64,000 nt of DNA, from NCBI RefSeq assembly GCF_010093595.1, contig NW_022985442.1:76046-140045 (forward strand), written 5' to 3'. The position numbers and the translations under genes are program-made. The stretch is from Mytilinidion resinicola (Eukaryota > Ascomycota > Dothideomycetes > Mytilinidiales > Mytilinidiaceae). Below the pieces are notes generated by a model. The model was not told the origin of the DNA, did not search any database, and saw nothing but the letters and a program-made list of their open reading frames with translations. Positions 43,928-54,794 of the stretch are shown piece by piece; within the stretch, counting starts at the first letter, position 1, and each line of letters begins with the position of its first letter.

Positions 43928-45157
43928 TCAACTACCACCACCACTCCCCCCCTGGCCCCCACTCGCCCTACTCTTCTTCCGCGGCCCCTTCACCACCGCC
44001 TCCCCATCGTCCCGCTTCCGTTTTGGCGGCCTCGAACTCCCTCCCTTTGGCCGATAGGGTTCATCGTCCTTATTCTTTCCTCTCTTCGCGCCTGCGGCCC
44101 CTGCCTCGGGGATGAACCCGATCTCGTCGTCCAGTGCATCCTGCTCTGTCTTTGGGCCTGGGGTACTCGTGCTCACGGCACTCGGCCGCTTACCGCGATG
44201 CCCACCACCACCAGGTTTCGCGCTCGATTTCTCCGACGCGTTCTCGGCGTGGTGCGGGTCCTTGTCTTGCAGGAAGACCTGTGGTTGGTTCTTGCGCAGC
44301 CAGTTGTAGACGGAGTCCGGGTTGCGCAGGGACAGCTCTTTGTCGGTCGGAAGCTGGGCGTGGGTCGCGAGGCGGAGAGGGCGGCCGTCGCGCGACTGGG
44401 GATCGTAGACGGAGGGATCCATCAGCGCCGCATCCGCAGCTAGTAAGTATTCCTCCTCGTGGTTCGGCGACAGGTATCCCGGTGCGTTGTCGCCGAGGTG
44501 GAGGTCGTCGAGGTGCGCAGGAGGCTGGGAGGTGTGTGGTGTTGAGGCGGCGAGCTTGGAGAGGGTGCGCGGGCCAAGGGCGAGGGTGCGCGAACTGAGG
44601 GTTGATTCGATGCGCGCAAACTCTTCGGGGGAAAGCTGGCCGGTGACGAGCTCCTCGCGGGCTTCGCGCAGGGCGGTTTGGATAGCGATGGGGTCCGGGT
44701 CGGTGTCGGCTTCGAGGGAGGGCACCACGGATTCACTGGGGGAGGGCGAGCGCAGGTCGAAACGGAGGTGGCCGGGGATGCGCGCGGCGTCATTGATGTC
44801 GAGGAGGAGGTCGAGCATTTGGCTGTAAAGTCTCGTAAGTTGCCTGGGTATGGAAGCTTGCGGAAAGGAGGGAGGCGCACTCATTCTGCTCTTGCAGGCG
44901 ACGCGCCAGGGCGACGGCCTTGCACTCGTCTTTGATGAGGTTGTTGCTCAGCGTCATCTTCTCTTCAAAAGCGACGCGCATTTTGCGGTATTTGCGCCTG
45001 CATTGGGTCAGTCTGGCGGTATACAACAAGACGGCGAAGCAGCGGACCTGTATGATCGCTTGACGGGCGGCTTTGGTTCTGCAGCTGGCGCAGCTTCAGA
45101 GGCAGGACCCGGAGCAGCACCGGCCTGCGCCTCGAGCTGAGTCCTGATGTCGGGCAT
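43928..45157 (-). CDS. IEC3: Iec3-like subunit of the INO80 chromatin-remodelling complex
   Basis: Three exons, 45157-45048, 44997-44881 and 44822-43928, give 373 residues. The introns are short (50 and 58 bp) and the joined reading restores the Iec3 signature SYRRKYRKMRVAFEEKM, then KDECKAVALARRLQEQND, then QMLDLLLDIND. Each half sits on a different exon. The rest is disordered: a Ser/Pro/acidic middle and a very basic Gly/Lys/Arg C-terminus (PKRKRDDGEAVVKGPRKKSR) suited to DNA or nucleosome contact. Iec3 is an accessory INO80 subunit described in fission yeast and found across Pezizomycotina. Nuclear location is expected. Confidence 0.82.
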
Positions 45158-46209
45158 GATAGCGGAGAGGGGGGGGTGGAGGCGGAGGATAGGGTGCCGT
45201 GGTGAGAGCGTCGATGTAGAGGCAGAGTTGATGTTGGTGACTGTTCTAAATGCGGCTCTGCTGAGCTGCGCGAGACGTGGTGGCCTGCACGCTCGGCGGG
45301 AAACAAGTGGCACACTCAAACTCAAGCAGTTCCAAGGTTCAACACTGTCTGCTGTCTGAGGTGGCCCACGGAGCTATCAGGCTTGACAAAGCTGGAGATT
45401 CATGAATCAAAATAGTATACTGGAGGACCTCAAGCGGTGCTGAACAAGCGTACAAAGCACAGAACTATTGTGTATATACCTTACGGATTCGTGGACTACC
45501 ACTTCCTATTAACATTATCAATCGCGCTGTCCTATAGGCGATTTGTCTACCACTGCTTGAAGCGCTGCAACGGATTTCTACATCGCCTAGAGTGAAGAGC
45601 CTCTATCCCGGCCCGTATAAATGTCGGAAAACGCATTCAAGCACCCCAAGCAGTGGCATGCTACGCATGTATTCGTAGAGTGCCACCCTTGCACCTTTTG
45701 CATGCCCCACACGCCTGGGCCGTGCAGGGAACGCGTGGTTGATGATCTTCCGAATAGTGTCGCTCCAAAGCTCCCACCGCTCCCGCGTCCACGACTCCTG
45801 CTGCCTCAACACCACAGCCCGCATACCGACCACAGCCTCACTAGAACTCTACCACATCTTACTCTTGCTACCCACCCCCCAACCACCGCACTCGCCGTCA
45901 GCCAGCTCCCCCGACGCCGGACAGCCCGGAATCTTCCTGTTCCTGACACAGTTAGTAGCCAGCTAGCCCCCCCATTCAATGCTGCGCCTCTGGCCTTCCA
46001 GCGTCATCTGATATCTAAGCAGGCTCGTGAAAATCAGTGCATCCAGCTCTTGCCGACCCCTCGACAACGTCCAACGCCTTCTCTAGGCCACTCTGGCTTC
46101 TCCGGCCACCACCGCCAACACGTCACCCCTCATCCTCAACCGCACCCACCTCACCTTCGAAGGCGATCCGCGCCCCCAGAGGCTGAGTGCAAACACCGCC
46201 GAGCGCAAG
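45158..46209. other. divergent intergenic region between IEC3 and ORM1
   Basis: About 1.05 kb. Several open frames on the plus strand (45621-46316) overlap the ORM1 start out of frame and are Pro/Ser/His-rich; I regard them as leader and promoter sequence. Confidence 0.5.
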
Positions 46210-46926
46210 ATGGTCCTGGACGCCAAGAATGTGCGGAGGAGGCGGTCCAGCAGTCTGGTCTACACCGAACCCGCCGAGTCGGAGGAGCAGATCAGCGACC
46301 AGTCCGTCCTGCCTAACCTCAACGCCAACTGGGTCAATGCCAAAGGTGCGAGCGAGTCCCTAGATCACAAATCCATACATTCCCCCAACTTCCCCCAAAG
46401 GCGGAATTTACGCCGCTACGGTGAAGCAAACATGCTGATATGCCATGACATCTAGGAGCATGGGCCATCCACGTCGTCCTCATCATTATCGCCAAGATCC
46501 TCTTCGACATCGTCCCCAGCATGTCACAGGAGACGTCGTGGACGCTGACTAATATCTCGTACATGTTCGGCTCCTACCTCATGTTCCACTACGTGCGCGG
46601 CGTGCCCTTTGACTTCAACGCCGGGGCCTACGACAACCTCAATATGTGGGAGCAGATGGACAATGGCGACCAGTACACCCCAGCCAAGAAGTTCCTGCTC
46701 AGTGTGCCCATACTGCTGTTCTTGATCAGCACGCACTTCACCCACTATAATTTGACATACTTTGTGATTAATTTCTTGGCGACTGTTGCCGTTGTGTTAC
46801 CGAAATTGCCGGCGGTATGCTTCCCAGATCTCTATAATCTAATTTACACAAGAGACTGATACTGATTCTCTACAGGCCCACCGGCTACGAATGGGCATCT
46901 TCAACAACCCGCCTGACGACCGATAG
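46210..46926 (+). CDS. ORM1: ORMDL-family protein, regulator of serine palmitoyltransferase
   Basis: Three exons, 46210-46345, 46456-46814 and 46876-46926, give 181 residues, the normal length for fungal Orm proteins. The N-terminus holds a Ser-rich segment (RRRRSSSLVYT) where yeast Orm1/2 are inhibited by phosphorylation. The core is intact: NLNANWVNAKGAWAIHVV, SQETSWTLTNISYMFGSYLMFH, GVPFDFNAGAYDNLNMWEQ, TPAKKFLLSVPILLFLISTH, and PKLP. About four hydrophobic segments place it in the ER membrane. Orm proteins bind and hold back serine palmitoyltransferase, the first enzyme of sphingolipid synthesis. Confidence 0.93.
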
Positions 46927-47411
46927 CCCCGCGCACCCCGCCTGTCTCTATTCTATATCCCGGTCTTGGTCTTTCCTCTCCTCATTTCTTGCATTGTACG
47001 CATAGCTCATAATCAAACTCAGCCACTACGGCACGGTGTCTTTGGAAAGCAATGGGAGGTATCTGGCATGCTACGGCGTTGGTATCCTGTCTATCAGTTC
47101 CCCTGAGCGCGAGCGCGTCCTGTTTGTTCCTCCCACCGATAAAAAAAATTGGTTGCATCGTTGCAAACTCAAAAAGGATGGGTATGCTGTAAGAAGGCAA
47201 CTCGGTTGTGCTAAGGCTATACAAAACAATTTCTCCTCTAACTCTCTCTATTACCCCGTGGATTCGTATTTCTATTCTTTGATTCTGCTGCTTTGATGAC
47301 TCCCTCCCCAAATTCGATATTTGACCCCATTGCCCTAGATTATATCTGGCATATCCCCCTTCTCCTATCCCCACTTCGATATCTAACAGACTTGACCATG
47401 GCGTACATCTC

Positions 47412-47861
47412 TCATTCCCGTCGATCTCTTGCTGCCCTCACTCTCCTACGTAACGAGTAATAGTACGCCAACGCGCCCAACACTATCAGTACTCGCCGCC
47501 CTATCTCATTCTTCCACAAGGCCACCAACCCTCGGAATAACAGTCCTGGGAGCATCTTGATTTCATTCCAGTAGCTTGGGCAGAGCAATAGCGCCTTCAG
47601 AACGCAAAAATGAAGTAACAGCATCACGACGAAGCCTCTTATCCACCAGAGGAGGGCGAAGTTGCTCTCGAAGTTGAAGCGGGTCGTGTCGGGGTCGTAG
47701 GTGAGCGACCTGGAGGGTAGTGTAGCATCGTTATCCGTGTTGCTTGATTCACCGGTGGCGTTGTTGATGCCTCATGGTTGTAGGTTCCTCCATGGGGGAG
47801 AGAAGAGGCGGGTGAGGAGGGTGCCGGGGCCTTGGGTGTAGATCAGGGCTATTTGCGTCAT
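47412..47861 (-). pseudogene. small membrane protein with one in-frame TGA
   Basis: From ATG 47861 a frame of ~149 codons runs to 47412, broken once by TGA at 47772-47774. Upstream part: MTQIALIYTQGPGTLLTRLFSPPW. Downstream part: a soluble segment, then two hydrophobic helices (LLWWIRGFVVMLLLHFCVL and GRRVLIVLGALAYYY), closing with a basic tail (SLRRRVRAARDRRE). No nearby GT-AG pair removes the stop. CGA to TGA would be a single transition. It is on the same strand as the other small membrane-protein genes that follow. The family is not recognised. Confidence 0.5.
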
Positions 47862-48128
47862 GTTGAGCTAGCGGTGGGAGATGGGGGGTATGTTGTGCGA
47901 GGGTTGGAGAACACAGGGAGATTGAGGAAGGGCGAAGAATGGAAAAATCTCAGGTGGTCAGTGGTGGGCGGAACCATGATTTTGTAGCTGTGGCTTCGAG
48001 GAGATTCATGGATGTTGGGCTGATTACGAAAGCGAACCAACCGCGAAGCGGGAACCAATTAAGAGGCAAGTCCTCGAATTCGACACGATTACCTTATATT
48101 CTCGCGTCTGGATTTAACTGCTATGAGG

Positions 48129-48554
48129 CTAATTTGATATCGATCTAGCGGAGCAGACGAGCGATTCTGATTTCTCGCGACCGACCAGATCGGGAATCTC
48201 ACTGAAACAAGCGAGACGATTTTCGATCCTATTCGTTCCTGCATCCAAGACTTCTTTCAAGACAACCTCTAACAGCCGTCTAAGTGTTTGCGGTTGGACC
48301 AACTCAACTAGCAGCCCGTTTCTGACACCACGCAGATACTCAAACTCCTGCTGCCGCTCCTGAGCTTCTCGTCTCGTTTTGGTTGTTTGGCGTCGCCGGA
48401 GGTAGCATTTCAGACAAGCTATGGATAGGACAACGCCGGTCAAGGCGGAGAAGACGATGATGGCGATGAGGCCGTCATGCCAGCTTGTTCGGGGCCCATT
48501 GGTGCCGTAGATGGGATAGGTTGGGGTGGGGAGGGGGCTTGTGGTGGTTGGCAT
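48129..48554 (-). CDS. small single-pass membrane protein 1
   Basis: 141 residues from ATG 48554. A 28-residue Thr/Pro/Tyr-rich N-terminus without a signal peptide precedes one hydrophobic helix (~29-51, GLIAIIVFSALTGVVLSIACL) and a basic stop-transfer KCYLRRRQTTKTRR. The cytosolic part (~55-141) is helical and charged. By the positive-inside rule the N-terminus faces out. The architecture is the same as that of the minus-strand genes at 52473, 53622, 54795 and 55937. It is divergent from the HET gene, 1.04 kb apart. No family recognised. Confidence 0.6.
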   Translation of the reverse strand: MPTTTSPLPTPTYPIYGTNGPRTSWHDGLIAIIVFSALTGVVLSIACLKCYLRRRQTTKTRREAQERQQEFEYLRGVRNGLLVELVQPQTLRRLLEVVLKEVLDAGTNRIENRLACFSEIPDLVGREKSESLVCSARSISN

Positions 48555-49597
48555 AGTGGGCTTCGAGGGAGGGTAAGTGCGGTGGTGTGTTTGGTGTTAG
48601 GTGAGTGGCGTGGGGGAAATGGAAGTGGATTGGTGAGGAAGAAGAAGAAAGCGAGAGAGGGATATGTGGGCAGCGCATGAGTTTGAAGTGGTACCGTGGT
48701 ACTGCTTGATGCCAGAATGCCTGTTCTGATCCACAACGTCGATCTAGCCAGGCGTCAATAACTGCAACTCACAATCACATCACCAAATGCAAATGTTATA
48801 ACTCAATTTTGCCCGTTCCTTCCATTGTAAGATAGCAGATTTCATTGGCGGCAGTGGTGCGATAAAATGTGGGATGCCCCAAGGAACGGTGATTGTGATA
48901 GAGGAAGAGTAGAGGTTGAATTGTGTAGAAAGCGCTGCCCAGTTGGCCCCAAGCTACTCCTCCGTCCTTCACGTATGGCAACACCCTCACAGCCTCGTCG
49001 TTCGCAAATATTCCGGCATAGTTTGCTCCGGCGTGACAAAGATCGAGAAATTGCATTTTGGATATTGTGAAAATCGCGAAAACGGGTCTTCAATAAAGAT
49101 GCCTGAATGGCACTTCGAACTTCAATGCAGTTGGGTGCCGTGCGTGAGCTTTGGTCTTCGTATTTGAGTTGTCATACTTGAGTTGTCAAGAACAGGTGTT
49201 CGGTGCACGAAAGACCATGAAACTTGACTATAATTGGTAGATACCTTTGAGGGACGGGGGCCTGGGGGTGCTGGGGTGCTGGGGTGGTGGCTGGCCCCGC
49301 TTATTTTGCCGCTGAGCGCGGTCATCCTTAAGAGTTCCGGCCGTCTTCCTACCTATACTGCATTCAATATCAACCTCGCAAGGACAGCAAGTTGCACCGT
49401 TACTATGTAGCACCATCAGACTTCTTGATTGTCTTTGGAGCCTCTTTGGCGCGTTCCTCGTAAGGGCGTACGTCGGTGTCTCCTTGCGCGTCTCCCCCTT
49501 GGAAGCAACTCACTGGCGTGAGCCGTAGTTGTTCGTAGTTCCCACACGAGCCCAAGGTGTCCATCCAGCCAAGAATCATACCCAAACATGCGATAGT
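48555..49597. promoter_or_regulatory. divergent region between membrane gene 1 and the HET gene
   Basis: 1.04 kb without another supportable gene. It would contain both promoters. A GGTGCTGGGGTGCTGGGGTGG run lies at ~49266-49287. Confidence 0.4.
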
Positions 49598-52210
49598 ATG
49601 GAGATCAATGGGAATCCGGTCAGCTCCAAACCCGAAAGGGACTCAAACGGAGACACTAGCGACCATCCTCTTTGCTCGGTTTGCTCAACCTTGGATATCT
49701 GGAAATTACTGTCCCAAGATGTTGCTTCACTCAGTAGATGGGTCACCGGGTTTTGGACTCCTTCCTTGGATAAGAGCTATGGCCAGGACTCCGTAAACTC
49801 AGTGCAAGTTGCTCGATTCCGTCCGCCCAATGGCCCGGCTATCAGTTCAAGTTGTGCTATGTGCAGACTACTCGCGTACTGTGTACCTGGGGACTCGGCC
49901 TCTTCAATTCAGCGGCTTGGAGTCGTTGACTGCGGTCAGACACGGACTATGAAAGGGCAAACTCGTCGGATCATCGGTCTGCAAGTAGACGTAAACAAAG
50001 CCCTACGAGTTCTTCCTTTCGGGGAAGACACCGATTTATTAGGCTTTTCTGCAGAAAACTTCCCACGCCCGTGCATACCCGAACGTGCGGACCGGCAACT
50101 TCTCAAGTCCTGGCTGAAGAGATGTGCACAAAATCATACCCTCTGCAAAGGTCTGGACGGAGAATTGAACGATCCGAGCTACGATACTGGGATCGAATAC
50201 GTGATCAACATAAAGGACATGTGCATTGAGCAAGTGAACGGGAAATCGCTTCGATATATTGCCCTTAGCTATGTATGGGGCAATGCCCAGCAGCTGCGAT
50301 TATTGAGAGAAAACGTCATGTCGTTGACGCAGAAGAGTTCCCTCTATGATCAATATTGGCAACATATACCTCGGACCATACAAGATGCAATCAACTTCAC
50401 TCGCGATCTAGACGAGAAGTATCTCTGGGTGGATGCGCTATGTATCTGTCAGGACGACGTGGAGTCTCGAGACTTCCAGATCGGGATCATGAACGAGATC
50501 TATAAATGCGCAACTTTGACTCTGGTCGCCTTGGAAGCTACATCTGCTTCCAGTGAGCTTCCAGGGGTTAGCCAGTACCACGACACTCGACAGGCCCCTG
50601 TAGAAACTATCCAAGGCCTACGTCTTACCACAATACTACCACGTCTTGAACAACGGGTTGCGGAACTGGATATCGAGGGCCCATTCCGCTGGTCTCGCCG
50701 TGCCTGGACCTTTCAGGAAGAGCTGCTCTCTCGACGGTTACTGTATTTCAGCGAAAAACAGATTTATTTCAAGTGCCTAGAGTCGGAGTTCCGTGAAGAC
50801 AGAATTGACAGCGAATATAACAGCGAATTAGTGATCAATCCGTTCGATATACACCCAGGACGATACTTTTACAACCCCCCAGAACGTCAATTCCGGCTCA
50901 CGTGCTGGAAAATGTTTATCGAAGACTTTTCGACTCGACGAAGTACTATGCCAGTCGATCGTGGCCTTGCGTTCCAGGGCATCGCGAAACAGCAGGAACA
51001 GACCTGGAATACTCCATGTGTTACAGGTCTATCGATCATGCACTTGCCTAACACGTTGAACTGGCACCATGGGTCTTACGAACACGGAATGGCCAAGGTC
51101 AGTGAAATCAGGATTCTAGAGTGGCCCTCTTGGTCGTGGTTTGGGTGGACTGATCAGATGATCTTCCCCAAATACCAGTGTTATCGTTCGACCATCAGTT
51201 CAGTCATAATAGAGCACCAGGACGCCTCGTTGAAACTGTACTTCGATGACTGGGGCTTCCTCCAACCTCCGGGACTTCGCGACTCGTTCTCCGCCCGGGT
51301 GGCATGGGAGGTTCGTCTCGAAATCGAGTTCGCGCGACGGAATCTGGGTGCGCCCTTCGAAGACGAGCAATGGCGACGGGCTGAGGAAGCATGGCGGCGA
51401 GATTACCCACCCGATTTTCATGCGGCTAGTATTACAGGAGCGCGTGATTGTACGCTAACTTTCAAGGCTGCATCAACGTCACTGAATCTGGACTTGGCAA
51501 AGATCACAACCCGTGGTCAGATTCCAATCATCAATAGAAAGGGAGTGGCCTGCGGCGTAATGCACAGCACGCGGCACACTGCGGCCCTCTCCTCTCACAC
51601 TTTTGTCTGCGAATGCATTCTCATTGGCACAAGTCGGCGTTTCCTCCACCTCCTCAATCCCGGGTTTCCACCTCCCAGTTTTCGTCGTCCAATTCTGAAC
51701 AAAGAGACACTCTCCTCTACCTTCACCCCCTTCCTAGCGCAACGGTCTTCGTCGCGTCAAGACTTCCTCGCTATGCCAGAAATGCGGTCGTCTACCCTTT
51801 TCCGACGGCTTTTACCAAGATGGGTCGCCGGGTCGCCGGAGGCGCGGACCCTTTGGTCGCGTTTGGAGCGGTATTCTTCGCCAGTTGCTGTTATATTTCT
51901 CGCTCCATTCGTAGGACTCGCGTTTGTGCTATTTCTCCTCTACGCAATCATGCTTGCATTGTTTACTGTTCTAGCTGCATTGATTATACCGGCTCTTCTC
52001 ATCGGCGTCTGCCTGCTTCTATTGATCTGGAAATTGGCCTATGTTTGCCTAATCAAATACCTCTGGCTAGCGCAGGACTGGGACAAGGTGGCACATGTGA
52101 TGTGGGTAGAGGACCATGAGACTCATTACGAGCGCGTGGCGGTGGGAGAGATGAGCTTCCGCTCTTGGAAGCTGTGTAAGCCAGGCATGAAGGAGATCAA
52201 ATTAGCGTAG
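49598..52210 (+). CDS. HET-domain protein with C-terminal membrane hairpin
   Basis: 870 residues from ATG 49598. The HET domain (~217-380) is clear: YIALSYVWG, LPRTIQDAI-like IPRTIQDAINFTRDL, YLWVDALCICQDD, and NEIYKCATLTLVAL. A second conserved part typical of HET proteins follows (RRAWTFQEELLSRRLLYFS, and WPSWSWFGW). An N-terminal Cys-containing part (CSVC, CAMC) precedes. Unusual is the C-terminus: residues ~760-816 are two nearly continuous hydrophobic helices (PVAVIFLAPFVGLAFVLFLLY, then ALFTVLAALIIPALLIGV and LLLLIWKL), followed by a ~50 aa soluble tail. HET proteins act in allorecognition cell death; membrane anchoring is suggested here. There is no NACHT, ANK or WD40 partner domain. 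Confidence 0.85.
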   Translation: MEINGNPVSSKPERDSNGDTSDHPLCSVCSTLDIWKLLSQDVASLSRWVTGFWTPSLDKSYGQDSVNSVQVARFRPPNGPAISSSCAMCRLLAYCVPGDSASSIQRLGVVDCGQTRTMKGQTRRIIGLQVDVNKALRVLPFGEDTDLLGFSAENFPRPCIPERADRQLLKSWLKRCAQNHTLCKGLDGELNDPSYDTGIEYVINIKDMCIEQVNGKSLRYIALSYVWGNAQQLRLLRENVMSLTQKSSLYDQYWQHIPRTIQDAINFTRDLDEKYLWVDALCICQDDVESRDFQIGIMNEIYKCATLTLVALEATSASSELPGVSQYHDTRQAPVETIQGLRLTTILPRLEQRVAELDIEGPFRWSRRAWTFQEELLSRRLLYFSEKQIYFKCLESEFREDRIDSEYNSELVINPFDIHPGRYFYNPPERQFRLTCWKMFIEDFSTRRSTMPVDRGLAFQGIAKQQEQTWNTPCVTGLSIMHLPNTLNWHHGSYEHGMAKVSEIRILEWPSWSWFGWTDQMIFPKYQCYRSTISSVIIEHQDASLKLYFDDWGFLQPPGLRDSFSARVAWEVRLEIEFARRNLGAPFEDEQWRRAEEAWRRDYPPDFHAASITGARDCTLTFKAASTSLNLDLAKITTRGQIPIINRKGVACGVMHSTRHTAALSSHTFVCECILIGTSRRFLHLLNPGFPPPSFRRPILNKETLSSTFTPFLAQRSSSRQDFLAMPEMRSSTLFRRLLPRWVAGSPEARTLWSRLERYSSPVAVIFLAPFVGLAFVLFLLYAIMLALFTVLAALIIPALLIGVCLLLLIWKLAYVCLIKYLWLAQDWDKVAHVMWVEDHETHYERVAVGEMSFRSWKLCKPGMKEIKLA

Positions 52211-52472
52211 CGTAGGCTTCCCATTCTGGATTCAAGCCATAGGTTCTGAAACAATACTAATAGACAAATTTAGTGACAACTATATCTACCCAAGGGACAA
52301 TCGATTTTCTACCCAATTCCTGCAATTTCAACACACCTTCACATCAAGTTTCACCGCCATGGCCTTGCCAGAACCTTCCAGCCTCTCCGCTCATCTCGAG
52401 ATAACACATGGGCATCACTCACCAATCCCTCTGCCCGCACTCCTCCCAACCTCCTAATACCTCTCAGGTTGA

Positions 52473-53060
52473 CTAAAACGGCAGCCTACTCATATTATAT
52501 AACCTCTCGTCCTCATCCCTCTCCCGCAAATCACCCTCCTCTTTCCTTGTCTGTATTTCCTTCTGTTTCTCCCTCTCTATCCCCAATGCGACCCTCATCA
52601 ATCTAACCCTCTCCACCGCATTCCCACTCCTTACATGCGCCTCCTCCGGTGTCTTCACATCGTCCAGCGGTATATCATCTGGAGACCTCTTCACATCCCT
52701 CTCTTTCTTCCTAAATCCTTCCTCCTCATCCTTGCCTCTTTGATTCTGTTTTTTCTTGGCTTTGCGGCGGCAAAGGCTGCCTATGCTGCCGATGATGCAG
52801 CTTGCAATGCAAGCGAGGACGCAGAAGGCCACGATATAGACCCAGATGGCGTCGGGGTTGGTAAGCCAGGCGTACTGGTTTGCGGTTGGGGGTGGGTATT
52901 GGGGTGGAGCGGAGAAAGCAGTGCTCTGCGTTGCTGCGGTAGTAGCTGTTGGGGAAGGGGAAGGGACGACGGTGCCGGTGAGAGTCAAGAACTGAGCCTT
53001 AACTGAGGCCAAGGGAGGGGAGACCACGTTTTCGGGGAGAACGTGGGATACGGGAGTCAT
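52473..53060 (-). CDS. small single-pass membrane protein 2 (PEEAHV tail)
   Basis: 195 residues from ATG 53060. A ~72-residue Pro/Ser/Thr-rich N-terminal part, likely O-glycosylated if outside, contains a Pro-Tyr run (PPQYPPPTANQY). It leads to one helix (~73-96, VYIVAFCVLACIASCIIGSIG), then CRRKAKKKQNQR and a charged cytosolic tail. The tail includes DDVKTPEEAHVRSG and closes DERLYNMSRLPF. PEEAHV recurs in the next gene. A TATAAAT box lies ~130 bp upstream (near 53178, minus strand). The family is not recognised. Confidence 0.6.
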   Translation of the reverse strand: MTPVSHVLPENVVSPPLASVKAQFLTLTGTVVPSPSPTATTAATQSTAFSAPPQYPPPTANQYAWLTNPDAIWVYIVAFCVLACIASCIIGSIGSLCRRKAKKKQNQRGKDEEEGFRKKERDVKRSPDDIPLDDVKTPEEAHVRSGNAVERVRLMRVALGIEREKQKEIQTRKEEGDLRERDEDERLYNMSRLPF

Positions 53061-53621
53061 TTTGATGTCCTTGTATGTTGGTTTAAAGGTTTGTGCTGGA
53101 GATAGTATGTGAGAGTTGATGAGAGTTGTGGGCGTGGTTGGGAAGAAAGTGAAATTGAAGGCAGGAAGATAGGATGAATTTATAGGGCCTGTGGTGGGTG
53201 CGGGGGAGGGGTAGAACCATCGCTGCGATCCATGGGAGAGGGTCAGAGTGGGTAATGGATTGTGGATGAGGAATCATGGATCCTCTCTAGAGGGCACAAA
53301 GTCTCGACGAATAATATCTCACCCCTCAAATTTTCAAGAGCCAATCAGACAGGTGGTAAGACTCATCTTCAAATTTTTCCTATTTCCACTCATTCGTATA
53401 TCAGTCCTGTCATCCTTACCTGCAGCTGTTGTCTCGAGGACACAGCTAACGTAGGATGAACCTAGCCATGCCTTGCTATCATTCTATTTCCTCAAATCGC
53501 TGAATCCTCGCCTCGCATCGACACTTCTCCAAGAATAACCACTCCCAGCACCCCGTCCCTATCCCCAGCACATCATATTCTCCCACCAACTACCACTCCA
53601 CCTCTCCACCAATGCCAAGTC

Positions 53622-54269
53622 TCAATACCTAAAAATGGGCTCTCTATAATCCCTATACGGAGGTGGACGCTCTCGCTGTCTGCCCCTCTCTTCCTCCCTC
53701 TCATCCTCCGCAGAATCCTCGTCCCCCACATGCGCCTCCTCCGGCCGCTGCAGAGACTGCGGTGCCGCAGTCAGTTCCTCCATCCCAATAGAGAGCGCAG
53801 CACCATCTCCTTCTTCAGTCTCCCCTGCCTGTCCTCCCTGTACCCTGCCCCTCCTCCGTCTCCTCACGCATCGTACGCTTCCAACAACCCCAGAAATGAT
53901 TCCCACGACAGCGATGGCAAGCAATACCGCACCGACGGCCGCGAGGACGGCAAGTAATACCCCATGTGTGGCTGCCCACGACGGGTTCTGGATGGAGGGT
54001 GAAGGTGCAGGCGGAAGTGGAGGTAAAGATGTCGTTGGCGGTGGGAAAGAAAGGCTGGGTGTTGGTAAGCTGTCTGGTGGGGGAGGATAGTACTCTGAAT
54101 TGTCGTATTCGGGAGGATAGTCGAGAATAATGTCGATGTTCTTAGTGGTGTCTGGGAAGTAGGTATTTTGGGGGTAGTACTCTGGAGAGGAGTCGGGAGG
54201 GCAATCGAAAGTTACATGGATGTCCTCTATGATGTCTGAAGAATAGTATGGCAGTGGGACGTTTGCCAT
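53622..54269 (-). CDS. small single-pass membrane protein 3 (PEEAHV and PPxY tail)
   Basis: 215 residues from ATG 54269. The ~95-residue N-terminal region is rich in Pro, Tyr and Asp (EYYPPPPDSLPTPSLSFPPP). One helix (~103-130, VLLAVLAAVGAVLLAIAVVGI) and the stop-transfer CVRRRRRGR follow. The cytosolic tail has RPEEAHVGDEDSAEDE, then RERPPPYRDYREP. PPPY is a canonical PPxY motif that binds WW domains of Rsp5/Nedd4 ligases; single-TM proteins with PY motifs serve as Rsp5 adaptors in yeast. It is related to the previous gene by the shared tail motif and layout. Function is otherwise unknown. Confidence 0.6.
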   Translation of the reverse strand: MANVPLPYYSSDIIEDIHVTFDCPPDSSPEYYPQNTYFPDTTKNIDIILDYPPEYDNSEYYPPPPDSLPTPSLSFPPPTTSLPPLPPAPSPSIQNPSWAATHGVLLAVLAAVGAVLLAIAVVGIISGVVGSVRCVRRRRRGRVQGGQAGETEEGDGAALSIGMEELTAAPQSLQRPEEAHVGDEDSAEDEREEERGRQRERPPPYRDYREPIFRY

Positions 54270-54794
54270 GACGAGTGGAGTGCAGTCTAGCAGCTAGCTT
54301 TTAGAGATGGCTGAACTTTAGGAAGATGATTCATGGGGAGCAGAGAGGGGAAGAGAGCGGCAAAGCAGGCATTTCAAAAGCCTGGGATGACAGTATGGGA
54401 GGTGTTGGTGCCTTGGTTGGGATAATGGCGGTGAGTTTCGAGAGCGCAGTGGGAAGAGAGCGGACCCCGTTTCGCTCCTTTGAGGAACCAAGGAGCCTGT
54501 CTCGAGCAACCAAGATGCAAGCAACCAATCGAAGGCAAGTAAACTAAGTTCTATTGCTACATTTCTGCTTCCCTTTCTCCATCCCCTCATTCATTCGTTC
54601 TAGTTGTCGTTTCCACTTCTTTTTCCACATATCTAAACCCACTGCTCACAAATTTCCAGAGATTGACGTTGCCCACTCAGCTATCCAACACATTGGTATC
54701 GGCATCTTGCTTAGACAGCAGATCATCAGAGCCCTGTATCGTATCTAGCCATTTAAGCACCATATTAATGCTTAAAGGATGTAAAGCACTGACC

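Noticed and set aside
45621..46316. 231-codon frame upstream of ORM1
   Set aside because: It overlaps the well-supported ORM1 first exon out of frame and is Pro/His/Arg-rich low complexity, so it is probably leader sequence.
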